DNA of 64,000 nucleotides from the NCBI GenBank assembly GCA_045591315.1, contig JAZNSN010000030.1:1-64000 (forward strand), given 5' to 3'. The position numbers and the translations under genes were made by a program. The notes under the pieces are model-generated. The model searched no databases, was not told the origin of the DNA, and was given only the letters and a program-made list of their open reading frames with translations. Within the stretch, counting starts at the first letter, position 1. Each line of letters opens with the position of its first letter. Positions 43,449-52,238 of this stretch are shown here, in pieces. Origin of the DNA: HGM04593 sp045591315 (lineage in GTDB: Bacteria > Bacteroidota > Bacteroidia > Bacteroidales > Bacteroidaceae).

Positions 43449-44723
43449 ATGAGTCAGCAAAAGAAACAATGGGGAGCAATCATCGTCATGATCGCGCTCT
43501 TCGCAATGATTGCCTTCGTGACAAACCTCTGCTCACCTATGGCAAACATCATCAAGGCACAGGGTGACATTCCTGAAGTGCTTGCACAGATCGGTAACTA
43601 CGGTAACTTCGTAGCTTATCTCGTTATGGGTATTCCTGCAGGTATGCTCATTGCAAAGTTCGGTTACAAGAAGACCGCGCTTATCGGTTTGACAGTAGGT
43701 ATCATCGGTATCCTTGTACAGTGGTTCAGCGGCATGCTCGATGCTAAGGAGAGCCTCGGTCTCGTATTCGGCGTTTACCTTGTAGGTGCATTCATCGCAG
43801 GTTTCTGCATGTGTATCCTCAACTGCGTTGTTAACCCGATGCTTAACCTCCTAGGCGGTGGCGGCAACAGCGGTAACCAGCTTATCCAGCTCGGCGGTGT
43901 ATTCAACTCATCTGCAGCCGTAGCCGTTTACATCATCATGGGTGCTCTCATCGGTGAGATTTCTAAGGACACAGCTATTTCTGACGCAACTCCCGCATTG
44001 ATGATTGCCCTTGCAATCTTCGTTATTGCATTTGTTGTAATCCTCTTCACAAAGATCGAAGAGCCGGAGCAGGCTCCTGTTGAGGTAAGCCTCATCAAGG
44101 GTGCGCTGAAGTACCGTCACTTCACACTCGGTATCCTTGCAATATTCCTTTACATGGGTATTGAGGTAGGCGTTCCAACATACGTTAACATGTACCTCGT
44201 GAACACACCGGAACTCGGTATCTCAGCTGCAACCGCAGGCCTTATCGTTGCCGTTTACTGGTTCATGATGCTCATCGGCCGTTTTGTCGGTGCAAGTATC
44301 GGCAGCAAGGTTTCAAGCCGTGCCATGATTACAACAGTTTCTATCGCAACACTGGTACTCGTTGCATTCGGTATGTTCTCTGACCCTGCTTCAACAGTTG
44401 AGGTTCCCGGTATCGACTGGGGTACATTGACACTTATCTGGGCTGAGGTTCCTGTAGGCATCTTCGCATTCCTGCTTGTAGGTCTCTGCACATCAGTTAT
44501 GTGGGGCGGTATCTTCAACATGGCTGTCGAGGGTCTCGGCAAGTACACAGCCGTTGCTTCAGGTATCTTCATGACAATGGTATTCGGTTGCGCCGTAATG
44601 CTCGCAATCCAGGCACAGGTTGCAGAAATGACAGACTACATGACAAGCTACTGGGTTGTAATGTTCTGCGCTGCATACATCCTCTTCTATGCTCTCATCG
44701 GTTCAAAACCGGCAAAGAAGTAA
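43449..44723 (+). CDS. MFS glucose/galactose-type sugar transporter (FHS family)
   Basis: A 424-residue protein with 12 hydrophobic segments. N-terminal features FVTNLCSPMANIIKAQG and LVMGIPAGMLIAKFGYKKTALIGL are typical of the FHS (FucP/GluP-like) sugar:proton symporters, with a central loop EEPEQAPVEVSLIKGALKYRHF. The position between galM and galK indicates galactose (or glucose/galactose) as substrate. Codons are strongly biased toward GGT, GTA and ATC with many conserved, rarely rare codons, suggesting high expression. Confidence 0.88.
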   Translation: MSQQKKQWGAIIVMIALFAMIAFVTNLCSPMANIIKAQGDIPEVLAQIGNYGNFVAYLVMGIPAGMLIAKFGYKKTALIGLTVGIIGILVQWFSGMLDAKESLGLVFGVYLVGAFIAGFCMCILNCVVNPMLNLLGGGGNSGNQLIQLGGVFNSSAAVAVYIIMGALIGEISKDTAISDATPALMIALAIFVIAFVVILFTKIEEPEQAPVEVSLIKGALKYRHFTLGILAIFLYMGIEVGVPTYVNMYLVNTPELGISAATAGLIVAVYWFMMLIGRFVGASIGSKVSSRAMITTVSIATLVLVAFGMFSDPASTVEVPGIDWGTLTLIWAEVPVGIFAFLLVGLCTSVMWGGIFNMAVEGLGKYTAVASGIFMTMVFGCAVMLAIQAQVAEMTDYMTSYWVVMFCAAYILFYALIGSKPAKK

Positions 44724-44769
44724 CCAACACGAAATATAATATTTGTTCAACTACTAAATATTTAAAACT

Positions 44770-45924
44770 ATGGATATAGAATTTGTAAGAAGCCGTTTCA
44801 TCAAACACTTCGATGGTACAACAGGAAGCATCTATGCATCACCGGGCCGTATCAACCTCATAGGTGAGCACACCGACTACAACAACGGTTTTGTATTCCC
44901 AGGTGCAGTAAACAAGGGCATCATGGCAGAAATCAAGCCAAACGGTACAGACAAGGTTTGCGCATACTCTATCGACGAGAAGGACTATGTTGAGTTCGGT
45001 TTGAAGGAAGAGGATGCTCCACGCGCTGCTTGGGCAAAGTATATCTTCGGTGTATGCCGCGAGATGATCAAGCGTGGCGTTGATGTAAAGGGCTTCAACA
45101 CAGCATTTGCAGGTGATGTACCCCTCGGCGCAGGAATGTCTTCTTCAGCAGCATTGGAGAGCACATTCGCTTATGCACTCAACGACCTCTTCGGCGACAA
45201 CAAGATAGACAAGTTCGAGCTTGCTAAGGTCGGCCAGGCTACAGAGCACAACTATGTAGGTGTCAACTGCGGTATCATGGACCAGTTCGCAAGCGTATTC
45301 GGCAAGGCTGGCAGCCTTATCCGTCTCGACTGCCGTTCTTTGGAGTACCAGTACTTCCCATTCAAGCCACAGGGCTACAAACTCGTTCTCTTGAACACAT
45401 GCGTCAAGCACGAACTTGTAGGTTCACCTTACAACGAGCGTCGTTTGAGCTGTGAGCGCGTAGCTGAGGTTATCAAGGCTAAGCACCCTGAGGTTGAATC
45501 TTTGCGTGACGCAAGCTTCGAGATGCTCGAAGAGGTTAAGGCAGAGTTGAAGCCTGAGGATTACAACCGCGCCAAGTATGTTATCGGTGAGGTAGTTCGC
45601 GTACTCGATGTATGTGACGCTCTTGAGGCCGGTGACTACGAGACTGTAGGCAAGAAGATGTACGAGACACACTTCGGTTTGAGCAAGGACTACGAGGTAA
45701 GCTGCGAGGAGCTCGACTTCCTTGTTGACGTTGCTATCGACTGCGGTGTTACCGGTTCACGTATGATGGGCGGTGGCTTCGGCGGCTGTACAATCAACCT
45801 TGTTAAGGAGGAACTCTACGAAGTCTTCATCGGTGAGGCAGAAAAGCGTTACAACGAGAAGTACGGCAAGTCACCTAAGGTATATGACGTAGTAATCGGT
45901 GACGGTTCACGCAAGATTTGCTAA
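44770..45924 (+). CDS. galK: Galactokinase
   Basis: A 384-residue GHMP kinase that phosphorylates galactose to galactose-1-phosphate. Motif 1 is GRINLIGEHTDYNNGFVFP (residues 28-46), motif 2 PLGAGMSSSAALES (residues 118-131), the catalytic Asp is in NCGIMDQFAS, and motif 3 is GSRMMGGGFGGCTI. Length fits the family. It ends the galM operon. No galT or galE is adjacent, so the rest of the Leloir pathway must be encoded elsewhere. Confidence 0.96.
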   Translation: MDIEFVRSRFIKHFDGTTGSIYASPGRINLIGEHTDYNNGFVFPGAVNKGIMAEIKPNGTDKVCAYSIDEKDYVEFGLKEEDAPRAAWAKYIFGVCREMIKRGVDVKGFNTAFAGDVPLGAGMSSSAALESTFAYALNDLFGDNKIDKFELAKVGQATEHNYVGVNCGIMDQFASVFGKAGSLIRLDCRSLEYQYFPFKPQGYKLVLLNTCVKHELVGSPYNERRLSCERVAEVIKAKHPEVESLRDASFEMLEEVKAELKPEDYNRAKYVIGEVVRVLDVCDALEAGDYETVGKKMYETHFGLSKDYEVSCEELDFLVDVAIDCGVTGSRMMGGGFGGCTINLVKEELYEVFIGEAEKRYNEKYGKSPKVYDVVIGDGSRKIC

Positions 45925-45941
45925 TATCTGCAACATAAATG

Positions 45942-45975
45942 AAAAAGGTGTCAGTTTTCGCTGACACCTTTTTTT
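45942..45975 (+). terminator. Terminator of the galM operon
   Basis: AAAAAGGTGTCAG, six loop bases, CTGACACCTTTTT plus T: a 13-bp perfect stem. Confidence 0.93.
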
Positions 45976-46014
45976 ATTGTAAACATAAAGACATTTTAAC
46001 ACTATTTAACAATC

Positions 46015-46023
46015 GGGGGGGGG
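46015..46023. repeat. Homopolymeric G9 tract
   Basis: Nine consecutive G residues in an otherwise AT-rich leader, 19 bases upstream of a TATATTTG -7 element (46043-46050), i.e. at the -33 position of the next gene's promoter. Such tracts are prone to slipped-strand length changes. Confidence 0.75.
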
Positions 46024-46042
46024 TAAAAACAAACTTCATTCT

Positions 46043-46050
46043 TATATTTG
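46043..46050 (+). promoter_or_regulatory. -7 element of the downstream lipoprotein gene
   Basis: TATATTTG, an exact TAnnTTTG, 23 bases before the ATG at 46074. The -33 position is occupied by the G tract and lacks TTTG. Confidence 0.55.
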
Positions 46051-46073
46051 TGAAAATTTTAAATTCTACACTT

Positions 46074-47042
46074 ATGAAAAAGAGAGCATTTTTTTATTAC
46101 TTGCTTATGATGTTTGGTTTAATCTGTATTACTTCATGCAGCAGTGATGATGATGAAGCAACAAACCTAAAGGTACCGAAATACGAAAAAATAAGCGCAA
46201 AATACAATGCAATAGACGATAATGCTGCAATAAAATCATTAGAACTTACCGCAAGCGGAAACTATATTGTTATAAAGAATTCAGGCAGATATTATTCTGC
46301 AGCCAATCGGACTGCAGAAAAGCACTACATATTCAACAATATATTCAAGAACAATTCAATAGCAACACGTGCTGGCAGCTACAACAATATCATTTACGGC
46401 AAATTCACAAAAATAGAAGAGAATAAATACAAGCTTGAAGGATACGGAATTGTAACAATCAGCAAAAGCAATGACGGAGTCCAGACGCTCGATATTGCTC
46501 TCGACAACGGCGATGTAATGAGCATTGGTGCCCGTAAAGAAGAACAATACAAGTCCAGCAAAGCGACCGACAACCTGTGCCGTACATGGAAAATCAAAAA
46601 ATTCGGAATAGAATTCAACTACGGTAAAGAAAAGTTCGAAAAAACAGTTGACCACAACAATATGCATGAATTAGGAGAAGAACTTGCAAAATGGGCAGCA
46701 GAGATTGCTGGTGTTGAGATTAGCAAAAAAGATATTATTGAAGCTGGCGAATCTTTTGCAGAAGAATACAATGAGAATAAGCCATTATCTGTAATATTCA
46801 CAAAATCTGGTTCATACATGGTTGACTACAATAATGGCAGCCTTGGCATATCTACATGGAAATGGGAAAACGAGGGAAAAGGGATCTTGCGCTACTCATG
46901 GAATGTTGATAATATCAACGACCAGAATCTTGGAGGGTTATGCAACATTTCATATTCCGGCAATATGCTAAATATCACCGAATCATTTAAATCAAAGGGG
47001 TTGGATATGAATGTTACATACGTAATGACAGAACAGAAATAA
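46074..47042 (+). CDS. Lipoprotein with lipocalin-like motif, unknown function
   Basis: A 322-residue lipoprotein starting at ATG 46074 (MKKRAFFYYLLMMFGLICITSC, lipid Cys at residue 22; the longer frame starts inside the galK terminator). A Ser/Asp-rich linker follows. The middle contains DNLCRTWKIKKFG, the short CxTWxI/V pattern found in Bacteroidetes lipocalin-like lipoproteins, and the C-terminal part alternates like beta strands (SVIFTKSGSYMVDY, STWKWENEGKGILRYSWN). Function unknown. Probably monocistronic, with a strong terminator and a poly-G-containing leader that may control it. Confidence 0.8.
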   Translation: MKKRAFFYYLLMMFGLICITSCSSDDDEATNLKVPKYEKISAKYNAIDDNAAIKSLELTASGNYIVIKNSGRYYSAANRTAEKHYIFNNIFKNNSIATRAGSYNNIIYGKFTKIEENKYKLEGYGIVTISKSNDGVQTLDIALDNGDVMSIGARKEEQYKSSKATDNLCRTWKIKKFGIEFNYGKEKFEKTVDHNNMHELGEELAKWAAEIAGVEISKKDIIEAGESFAEEYNENKPLSVIFTKSGSYMVDYNNGSLGISTWKWENEGKGILRYSWNVDNINDQNLGGLCNISYSGNMLNITESFKSKGLDMNVTYVMTEQK

Positions 47043-47063
47043 CAAGTTGCAAACAGCAATAAT

Positions 47064-47104
47064 AATAAAGCGGCTCAAAAGTTGTGCTTTTGAGCCGCTT
47101 TATT
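47064..47104. terminator. Terminator after the lipoprotein gene, convergent with tex
   Basis: AATAAAGCGGCTCAAAAG, five loop bases and its perfect 18-bp complement, with A and T runs on both sides so that it could act in both directions. Confidence 0.9.
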
Positions 47105-47145
47105 GTATCGGAGAAAAGACATTTATTGTCACTCTGCTGATTTAT

Positions 47146-49257
47146 TTACACTCCACGCATGGAAAGGGAAATGCGTCTTCTTTTCAAATCGACCTCCACT
47201 ACCCTGACCATTACCTGCTGTCCCAATTTCACCACATCGTTCGGTGATGACACGAACTTGTCGGCAAGCTGTGATATGTGGACAAGACCATCCTGATGAA
47301 CACCTATATTCACAAAAGCTCCGAATGCAGTTATATTGGAAACAAGCCCTGGAAGAACCATTCCTTCGCGCAAATCCTCAAGTTCATGCACGTTAGGGTC
47401 AAAAGAGAAGGCCTTTGCTTGTTCGCGAGGGTCAAGACCACGCTTGTTCAGTGAATCCATTATATCTGTAAGTGTAGGCATACCCACCTTTTCGGTAACG
47501 TAATTCTGCAACCGGACCTTTTTGCGCAATTCGGTATCGGAAATAAACTGTTCTAGAGAGACATTCATATCCTTTGCCATTTTCACCACAATGCCATACG
47601 ATTCGGGATGAACAGCTGTATTGTCAAGAGGCTCGTCACCGCCTACGACACGCAAGAAACCGGCCGACTGCTCAAAAGCCTTGTTGCCCAGACGCGGTAC
47701 CTTAAGCAATTCCTTTCTGGTCCTGAAGTTGCCGTTCTCGGCACGGAACTTAACTATATTCTCAGCCAGAGCAGGACCAAGACCCGACACGTGCGTCAGT
47801 ATCTGCTTTGTCGCTGTATTCAGATTGACTCCTACCTTGTTCACGCAACTCTCTACTACAACATCAAGACGCTCCTTGAGTTTTGCTTGGTCAACACTAT
47901 GCTGGTACTGTCCAACTCCTATTGAGCGGGGTTCTATCTTCACCAGCTCCGACAGCGGGTCTATCAGACGACGGCCGATAGAGACAGCTCCACGCACGGT
48001 TACGTCTTCATTAGGAAACTCCTCGCGCGCAACCGGAGATGCAGAATAGACCGATGCACCGTCCTCGTTGACGGAAAAAATTTCGGCACCTGACCCTAGC
48101 TTGCGGACAAAATCCTCTGTCTCACGCCCGGCAGTACCGTTGCCTATGGCAAAGGCCTCTATTGAGTAATCCTGCACAAGTGACATAACGGTTCTTGCAG
48201 CCGATTCACGGTCGTTATGAGGCTGATGCGGATATATCACAGTGTGATTGACAAGATTGCCTTGCGAATCGAGCACTACCACCTTGCATCCGGTACGGAA
48301 GCCAGGGTCTATAGCCAACACACGCTTTTGGCCTAAAGGCGAAGACATTAGCAATTGTCTCAGATTCTCGGCAAACACAGCAATAGCCTCATCATCGGCA
48401 CGCTGCTTTGCGTTTCCGCGTGTCTCATTCTCTATTGACGGAGCCAGAAGACGCTTATAGCCGTCGGCCACTGCAAGTTCCATATATTCGCGCGACGGCG
48501 AGAAGCGTTTGACAAAACGGCGACAGAGCTGCGACACAGCCTCTTCTGTATCTACAGTTATGGAGACACGCAGGTAACCTTCCTCTTCTCCACGCATAAT
48601 AGCCAGAAGACGATGCGAGGAGATGCGCGAGATATTCTCCTGCCATTCGTAATAGTCGGAATATTTTATGCCGTCACCCTCTTTTCCTTTGACAACCTTG
48701 GAGACAAGCACTCCATAACGTGAGAAGATATGCCTTATTGCATTGCGTGCGCCCTCGTCTTCCGAGACACGTTCGGCAATTATGTCACATGCTCCGGCAA
48801 TGGCATCTTCGGGAGCAGGCACGTCGGCACAGACAAATGCGCGCGCCCTTCCTTTCACATCGTTGCACTGCTGCAGGAATATCAGGTCGGCAAGCGGTTC
48901 AAGGCCTCGTTCCTTGGCTATAGTCGCACGCGTACGGCGTTTAGGCTTGTACGGCAAATAAATATCTTCGAGCTCAACAGAGTCAAAACAGTTGCCGATA
49001 CGTTCCTTCAGCTCCTTTGTAAGTTTTCCCTGCTCCTCAATCGTTGCAATTATTTTCTCTTTCCGCTGCATGAGTGCTGTCAGTTTCTCATGCATATCCT
49101 TGATATTGCCGATAGCAACTTCATCCATAGAACCGGTCGCTTCCTTGCGGTATCGTGCAATAAACGGGACTGTAGCACCGCCTTCAAGCAGTTCTACCGT
49201 GTTTTTCACTTTTTCGGGAGCCAGAGCAAGCTCCTTGGCTATTATTCTTATAAGCAT
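47146..49257 (-). CDS. tex: RNA-binding transcription accessory protein Tex
   Basis: A 703-residue Tex family protein. ATG 49257 is preferred (MLIRIIAKELALAPEKVKNTVELLEGGATVPFIARYRKEATG), whereas the longer frame adds an atypical tail. An N-terminal helix-turn-helix domain is followed by a YqgF-like RNase-H fold (VLAIDPGFRTGCKVVVLD), helix-hairpin-helix repeats (GLGPALAENIVKFRAENG, PRLGNKAFEQSAGF) and a C-terminal S1 RNA-binding domain (GMVLPGLVSNITAFGAFVNIG, DGLVHISQLADKFV). Tex binds nucleic acid and RNA polymerase and influences transcription and stress responses; catalytic activity is not established. Confidence 0.95.
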   Translation of the reverse strand: MLIRIIAKELALAPEKVKNTVELLEGGATVPFIARYRKEATGSMDEVAIGNIKDMHEKLTALMQRKEKIIATIEEQGKLTKELKERIGNCFDSVELEDIYLPYKPKRRTRATIAKERGLEPLADLIFLQQCNDVKGRARAFVCADVPAPEDAIAGACDIIAERVSEDEGARNAIRHIFSRYGVLVSKVVKGKEGDGIKYSDYYEWQENISRISSHRLLAIMRGEEEGYLRVSITVDTEEAVSQLCRRFVKRFSPSREYMELAVADGYKRLLAPSIENETRGNAKQRADDEAIAVFAENLRQLLMSSPLGQKRVLAIDPGFRTGCKVVVLDSQGNLVNHTVIYPHQPHNDRESAARTVMSLVQDYSIEAFAIGNGTAGRETEDFVRKLGSGAEIFSVNEDGASVYSASPVAREEFPNEDVTVRGAVSIGRRLIDPLSELVKIEPRSIGVGQYQHSVDQAKLKERLDVVVESCVNKVGVNLNTATKQILTHVSGLGPALAENIVKFRAENGNFRTRKELLKVPRLGNKAFEQSAGFLRVVGGDEPLDNTAVHPESYGIVVKMAKDMNVSLEQFISDTELRKKVRLQNYVTEKVGMPTLTDIMDSLNKRGLDPREQAKAFSFDPNVHELEDLREGMVLPGLVSNITAFGAFVNIGVHQDGLVHISQLADKFVSSPNDVVKLGQQVMVRVVEVDLKRRRISLSMRGV

Positions 49258-49474
49258 GGCAATCTTATTTTTACTCCACGAAGATAATACAAAACCGCCC
49301 AAAACAGAAAGCCGTATTGCAAAAGGGTCTTAAAACAGTTGCCGGGGGCAAAAAAACAGCTTTTGAAAAGAATATTCATCTGCAAGTATTAATTCTGTTA
49401 TTGCAATTATAAATATTTATAAACAACAGGCAAATTCGTCATTCAATTATGTTCATCATTCAAACAAAAAGTAT

Positions 49475-49482
49475 TACTTTTG
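49475..49482 (+). promoter_or_regulatory. -7 element of the tkt-rpiB operon
   Basis: TACTTTTG, an exact TAnnTTTG, 92 bases before the chosen tkt start. The -33 is not clear. Confidence 0.5.
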
Positions 49483-49574
49483 TAACAAATTACGGAATGG
49501 TATATTCAGAACAACACCAAGCCGTTTTTTGGGAATTAAAAGCAATAATAACTCCACAAACTATAACTACAGAT

Positions 49575-51587
49575 ATGAACAGCAAGCAATTGATGAACAA
49601 GGCAGCAGACAACATCCGTATTCTCACAGCTGCAATGGTAGAGAAGGCAAAATCGGGACATCCCGGCGGTGCAATGGGCGGTGCCGACTTCATCAACGTC
49701 CTCTATTCAGAGTTTTTGATTCACGACCCTGAAAACCCGCTATGGGAAGGTCGTGACCGTTTCTTCCTCGACCCAGGCCACATGTCGCCGATGCTATATT
49801 CCGTACTTGCCCTATCAGGCAAATACACGATGGACGAGCTAAAGCAGCTTCGTCAATGGGGAAGCGCGACTCCTGGACACCCCGAAGTGAACTTCGAGCG
49901 CGGAATAGAGAACACATCAGGCCCTCTTGGACAGGGACACACCTACGCAGTAGGAGCAGCCATTGCTGCAAAGTTCCTTGAGGCACGTCTTGGCAATGAG
50001 GTATTCGGCCACACAATCTATGCATTTATCTCCGACGGTGGAGTTCAGGAGGAGATTTCACAAGGTGCAGGCCGCCTTGCAGGCTACCTTAAGCTAAGCA
50101 ACCTTGTAATGTTCTATGATGCTAACCAGATACAGCTCTCTACACGTTGCGACGAGGTTATGTTCGAGGATACAGCCAAGAAGTACGAGGCTTGGGGCTG
50201 GAAGGTGATTACAATAGACGGAAACGACTGCGATGCAATACGCGCAGCTCTCACTGAGGCAAAGGCCGAGAACGAACGTCCTACGCTCATCATCGGCAAT
50301 ACCGTAATGGGCAAGGGAGCACGTCGCGCCGACGGCAGCAGCTACGAGTTCGACTGCGGCACACACGGTGCACCGCTCGGAGGCGATGCCTACGTCAACA
50401 CAATAAAAAACCTTGGCGGAGATGTTGAGAATCCGTTTGTTTTCTTCCCCGAAGTAAAGGAAATGTACGACAACCGCCTTGCAGAACTCCGCAAGATTGT
50501 TGCAGAGCGCAAGCAGGCTAAGGCCGCATGGGCAGCTGCAAACCCCGAAAAGGCACAGAAGCTTGAAGACTGGTTCTCAGGCAAGCAGCCCGAAATAGAC
50601 TGGAATGCCATTGAGCAGAAGGCAGATGCTCCTACACGCAACGCATCGGCAACAGTGCTTGGCATCCTCGCCGAGAACTACGGCAACATGATATGCTCGT
50701 CGGCCGATCTAAGCAACAGCGACAAGACCGACGGCTTCCTTAAGAAGACACATGCATTCACCCCCGGTGATTTCAGCGGAGCTTTCCTCCACGCCGGAGT
50801 ATCGGAGCTTACAATGGCATGCGTATGTATCGGTATGGCACTGCACGGCGGTGTAATAGCTGCATGCGGTACATTCTTCGTGTTCAGCGACTACATGAAA
50901 CCGGCTATCCGCATGGCGGCTCTTATGGAGCTTCCGGTCAAGTTCGTATGGTCACACGATGCATTCCGCGTCGGAGAGGATGGACCTACACACGAGCCTG
51001 TTGAACAGGAAGCACAGGTGCGCCTTATGGAAAAGGTAAAGAACCACCACGGAAAGAACTCGATGCTTGTACTCCGCCCTGCCGATGTAAACGAGGCTAC
51101 ACAAGCATGGAAACTTGCCATGGAGAATGACAACACACCTACCGGTCTCATATTCTCACGCCAGAATGTGAACAACCTTCCGGAGGGTACAAAATACGAA
51201 GATGCGAACAAGGGTGCATATATCATTGCAGGCAGCGATGAAGATTACGATGTAATTCTTCTCGCATCGGGTTCAGAGGTATCGACACTCGTTGAGGGCG
51301 CAAAGCTTCTCAAAGCCGACGGCATCAAGACAAGAATCGTTTCAGTTCCGTCAGAAGGTTTGTTCCGCACACAGCCTGCACAGTATCAGGAGAGCATTCT
51401 CCCTACCGGCTCTAAGATATTCGGCCTTACAGCCGGTCTTCCTGTAAACCTCGAAGGACTTGTCGGTGCAAACGGAAAGGTTTGGGGATTGGAGTCATTC
51501 GGTTTCTCGGCACCATACAAGGTTCTTGATGAGAAGCTCGGTTTCACTGCCGAGAACGTATATAACCAGGTAAAAACTATGCTATAA
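49575..51587 (+). CDS. tkt: Transketolase
   Basis: A 670-residue TPP-dependent enzyme that transfers two-carbon units in the pentose phosphate pathway. ATG 49575 (MNSKQLMNKAADNIRILTAAM) is chosen; the longer frame passes through the promoter. Conserved parts: KAKSGHPGGAMGGADF (His), PGHMSPMLYS, SGPLGQGHTYAVGAAIAAK, ISDGGVQEEISQGA with a downstream FYDANQIQLS (TPP binding), and GEDGPTHEPVEQ in the pyrimidine domain. Length matches transketolase. rpiB directly follows, overlapping by one base, so two pentose phosphate enzymes are translationally coupled. Confidence 0.97.
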   Translation: MNSKQLMNKAADNIRILTAAMVEKAKSGHPGGAMGGADFINVLYSEFLIHDPENPLWEGRDRFFLDPGHMSPMLYSVLALSGKYTMDELKQLRQWGSATPGHPEVNFERGIENTSGPLGQGHTYAVGAAIAAKFLEARLGNEVFGHTIYAFISDGGVQEEISQGAGRLAGYLKLSNLVMFYDANQIQLSTRCDEVMFEDTAKKYEAWGWKVITIDGNDCDAIRAALTEAKAENERPTLIIGNTVMGKGARRADGSSYEFDCGTHGAPLGGDAYVNTIKNLGGDVENPFVFFPEVKEMYDNRLAELRKIVAERKQAKAAWAAANPEKAQKLEDWFSGKQPEIDWNAIEQKADAPTRNASATVLGILAENYGNMICSSADLSNSDKTDGFLKKTHAFTPGDFSGAFLHAGVSELTMACVCIGMALHGGVIAACGTFFVFSDYMKPAIRMAALMELPVKFVWSHDAFRVGEDGPTHEPVEQEAQVRLMEKVKNHHGKNSMLVLRPADVNEATQAWKLAMENDNTPTGLIFSRQNVNNLPEGTKYEDANKGAYIIAGSDEDYDVILLASGSEVSTLVEGAKLLKADGIKTRIVSVPSEGLFRTQPAQYQESILPTGSKIFGLTAGLPVNLEGLVGANGKVWGLESFGFSAPYKVLDEKLGFTAENVYNQVKTML

Positions 51588-52027
51588 TGAACAAGACAAT
51601 AGGACTCGCAAGCGACCATGCCGGTTACCCGCTGAAAGAAATGGTAAAGGATTGGCTCAAGGCAATGGGTTACGATTTTGTTGACTTCGGTACAAACAGT
51701 ACAGAGAGTTGCAACTACCCCGATTTCGCCCATGCACTTGCCGAAGCCATAGAAAAAGGAGAACTCTCTACAGGCATAGCAATATGCGGAACAGGCAACG
51801 GAATAAACATGACACTCAACCACCACGATGCTATTCGCAGCGCATTGTGCTGGATGCCTGAGATTGCAGCCTTGGCACGTCAGCACAACGATGCCAATGT
51901 CATGGTAATGCCGGGCCGTTTCATAGAAACCACACTTGCCAAAGAATGTGTAAAAGTATTCCTCAGCACACCGTTCGAAGGCGGACGCCATCAGGCACGC
52001 ATCGACGCAATACCTGTAAAAAAATAG
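51587..52027 (+). CDS. rpiB: Ribose-5-phosphate isomerase B
   Basis: A 146-residue RpiB/LacAB-family isomerase interconverting ribose-5- and ribulose-5-phosphate. The N-terminal LASDHAGYPLKEMV contains the substrate-binding Asp and His; NYPDFAHALAEAIEK and CGTGNGINMTLNHH contain the phosphate-binding loop and the catalytic Cys (IAICGTGNG). Its ATG shares the A of the tkt stop TAA. The combination with tkt allows conversion between pentose and glycolytic intermediates. Confidence 0.96.
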   Translation: MNKTIGLASDHAGYPLKEMVKDWLKAMGYDFVDFGTNSTESCNYPDFAHALAEAIEKGELSTGIAICGTGNGINMTLNHHDAIRSALCWMPEIAALARQHNDANVMVMPGRFIETTLAKECVKVFLSTPFEGGRHQARIDAIPVKK

Positions 52028-52044
52028 CTATTATACCTATTTAT

Positions 52045-52084
52045 ATAATTCTGCCCATAATTCAAATGGGCAGAATTATTTTTA
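52045..52084 (+). terminator. Terminator after rpiB
   Basis: ATAATTCTGCCCAT, a 7-base loop and the perfect 14-bp complement followed by TTTTTA. Confidence 0.9.
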
Positions 52085-52154
52085 TAGAATAGCGAATATT
52101 TTGTACAATAACGTTTCATTTTATACATTTTTATAGTTAAAAGGGGGCATTCTC

Positions 52155-52185
52155 TTTATTGTTTTGCACAAAACAAGTACTTTTG
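52155..52185 (+). promoter_or_regulatory. Promoter of the FadL-family gene
   Basis: TTTA at 52155-52158, 19 bases, TACTTTTG at 52178-52185, 53 bases before the ATG. A palindrome overlaps the -7 element. Confidence 0.6.
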
Positions 52186-52190
52186 TGCAA
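52164..52190. promoter_or_regulatory. Operator-like palindrome over the FadL promoter
   Basis: TTGCACAAAA, seven bases, TTTTGTGCAA: a perfect 10-bp inverted repeat that covers the spacer and the -7 box. It has the look of a dimeric regulator site, possibly of CRP/FNR type, that would block or bend the promoter. The regulator is unknown. Confidence 0.55.
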
Positions 52191-52238
52191 CTTTTGTTCA
52201 AAAGGATAAAAGGGGAATATATTTAAAGTTTTATATTT

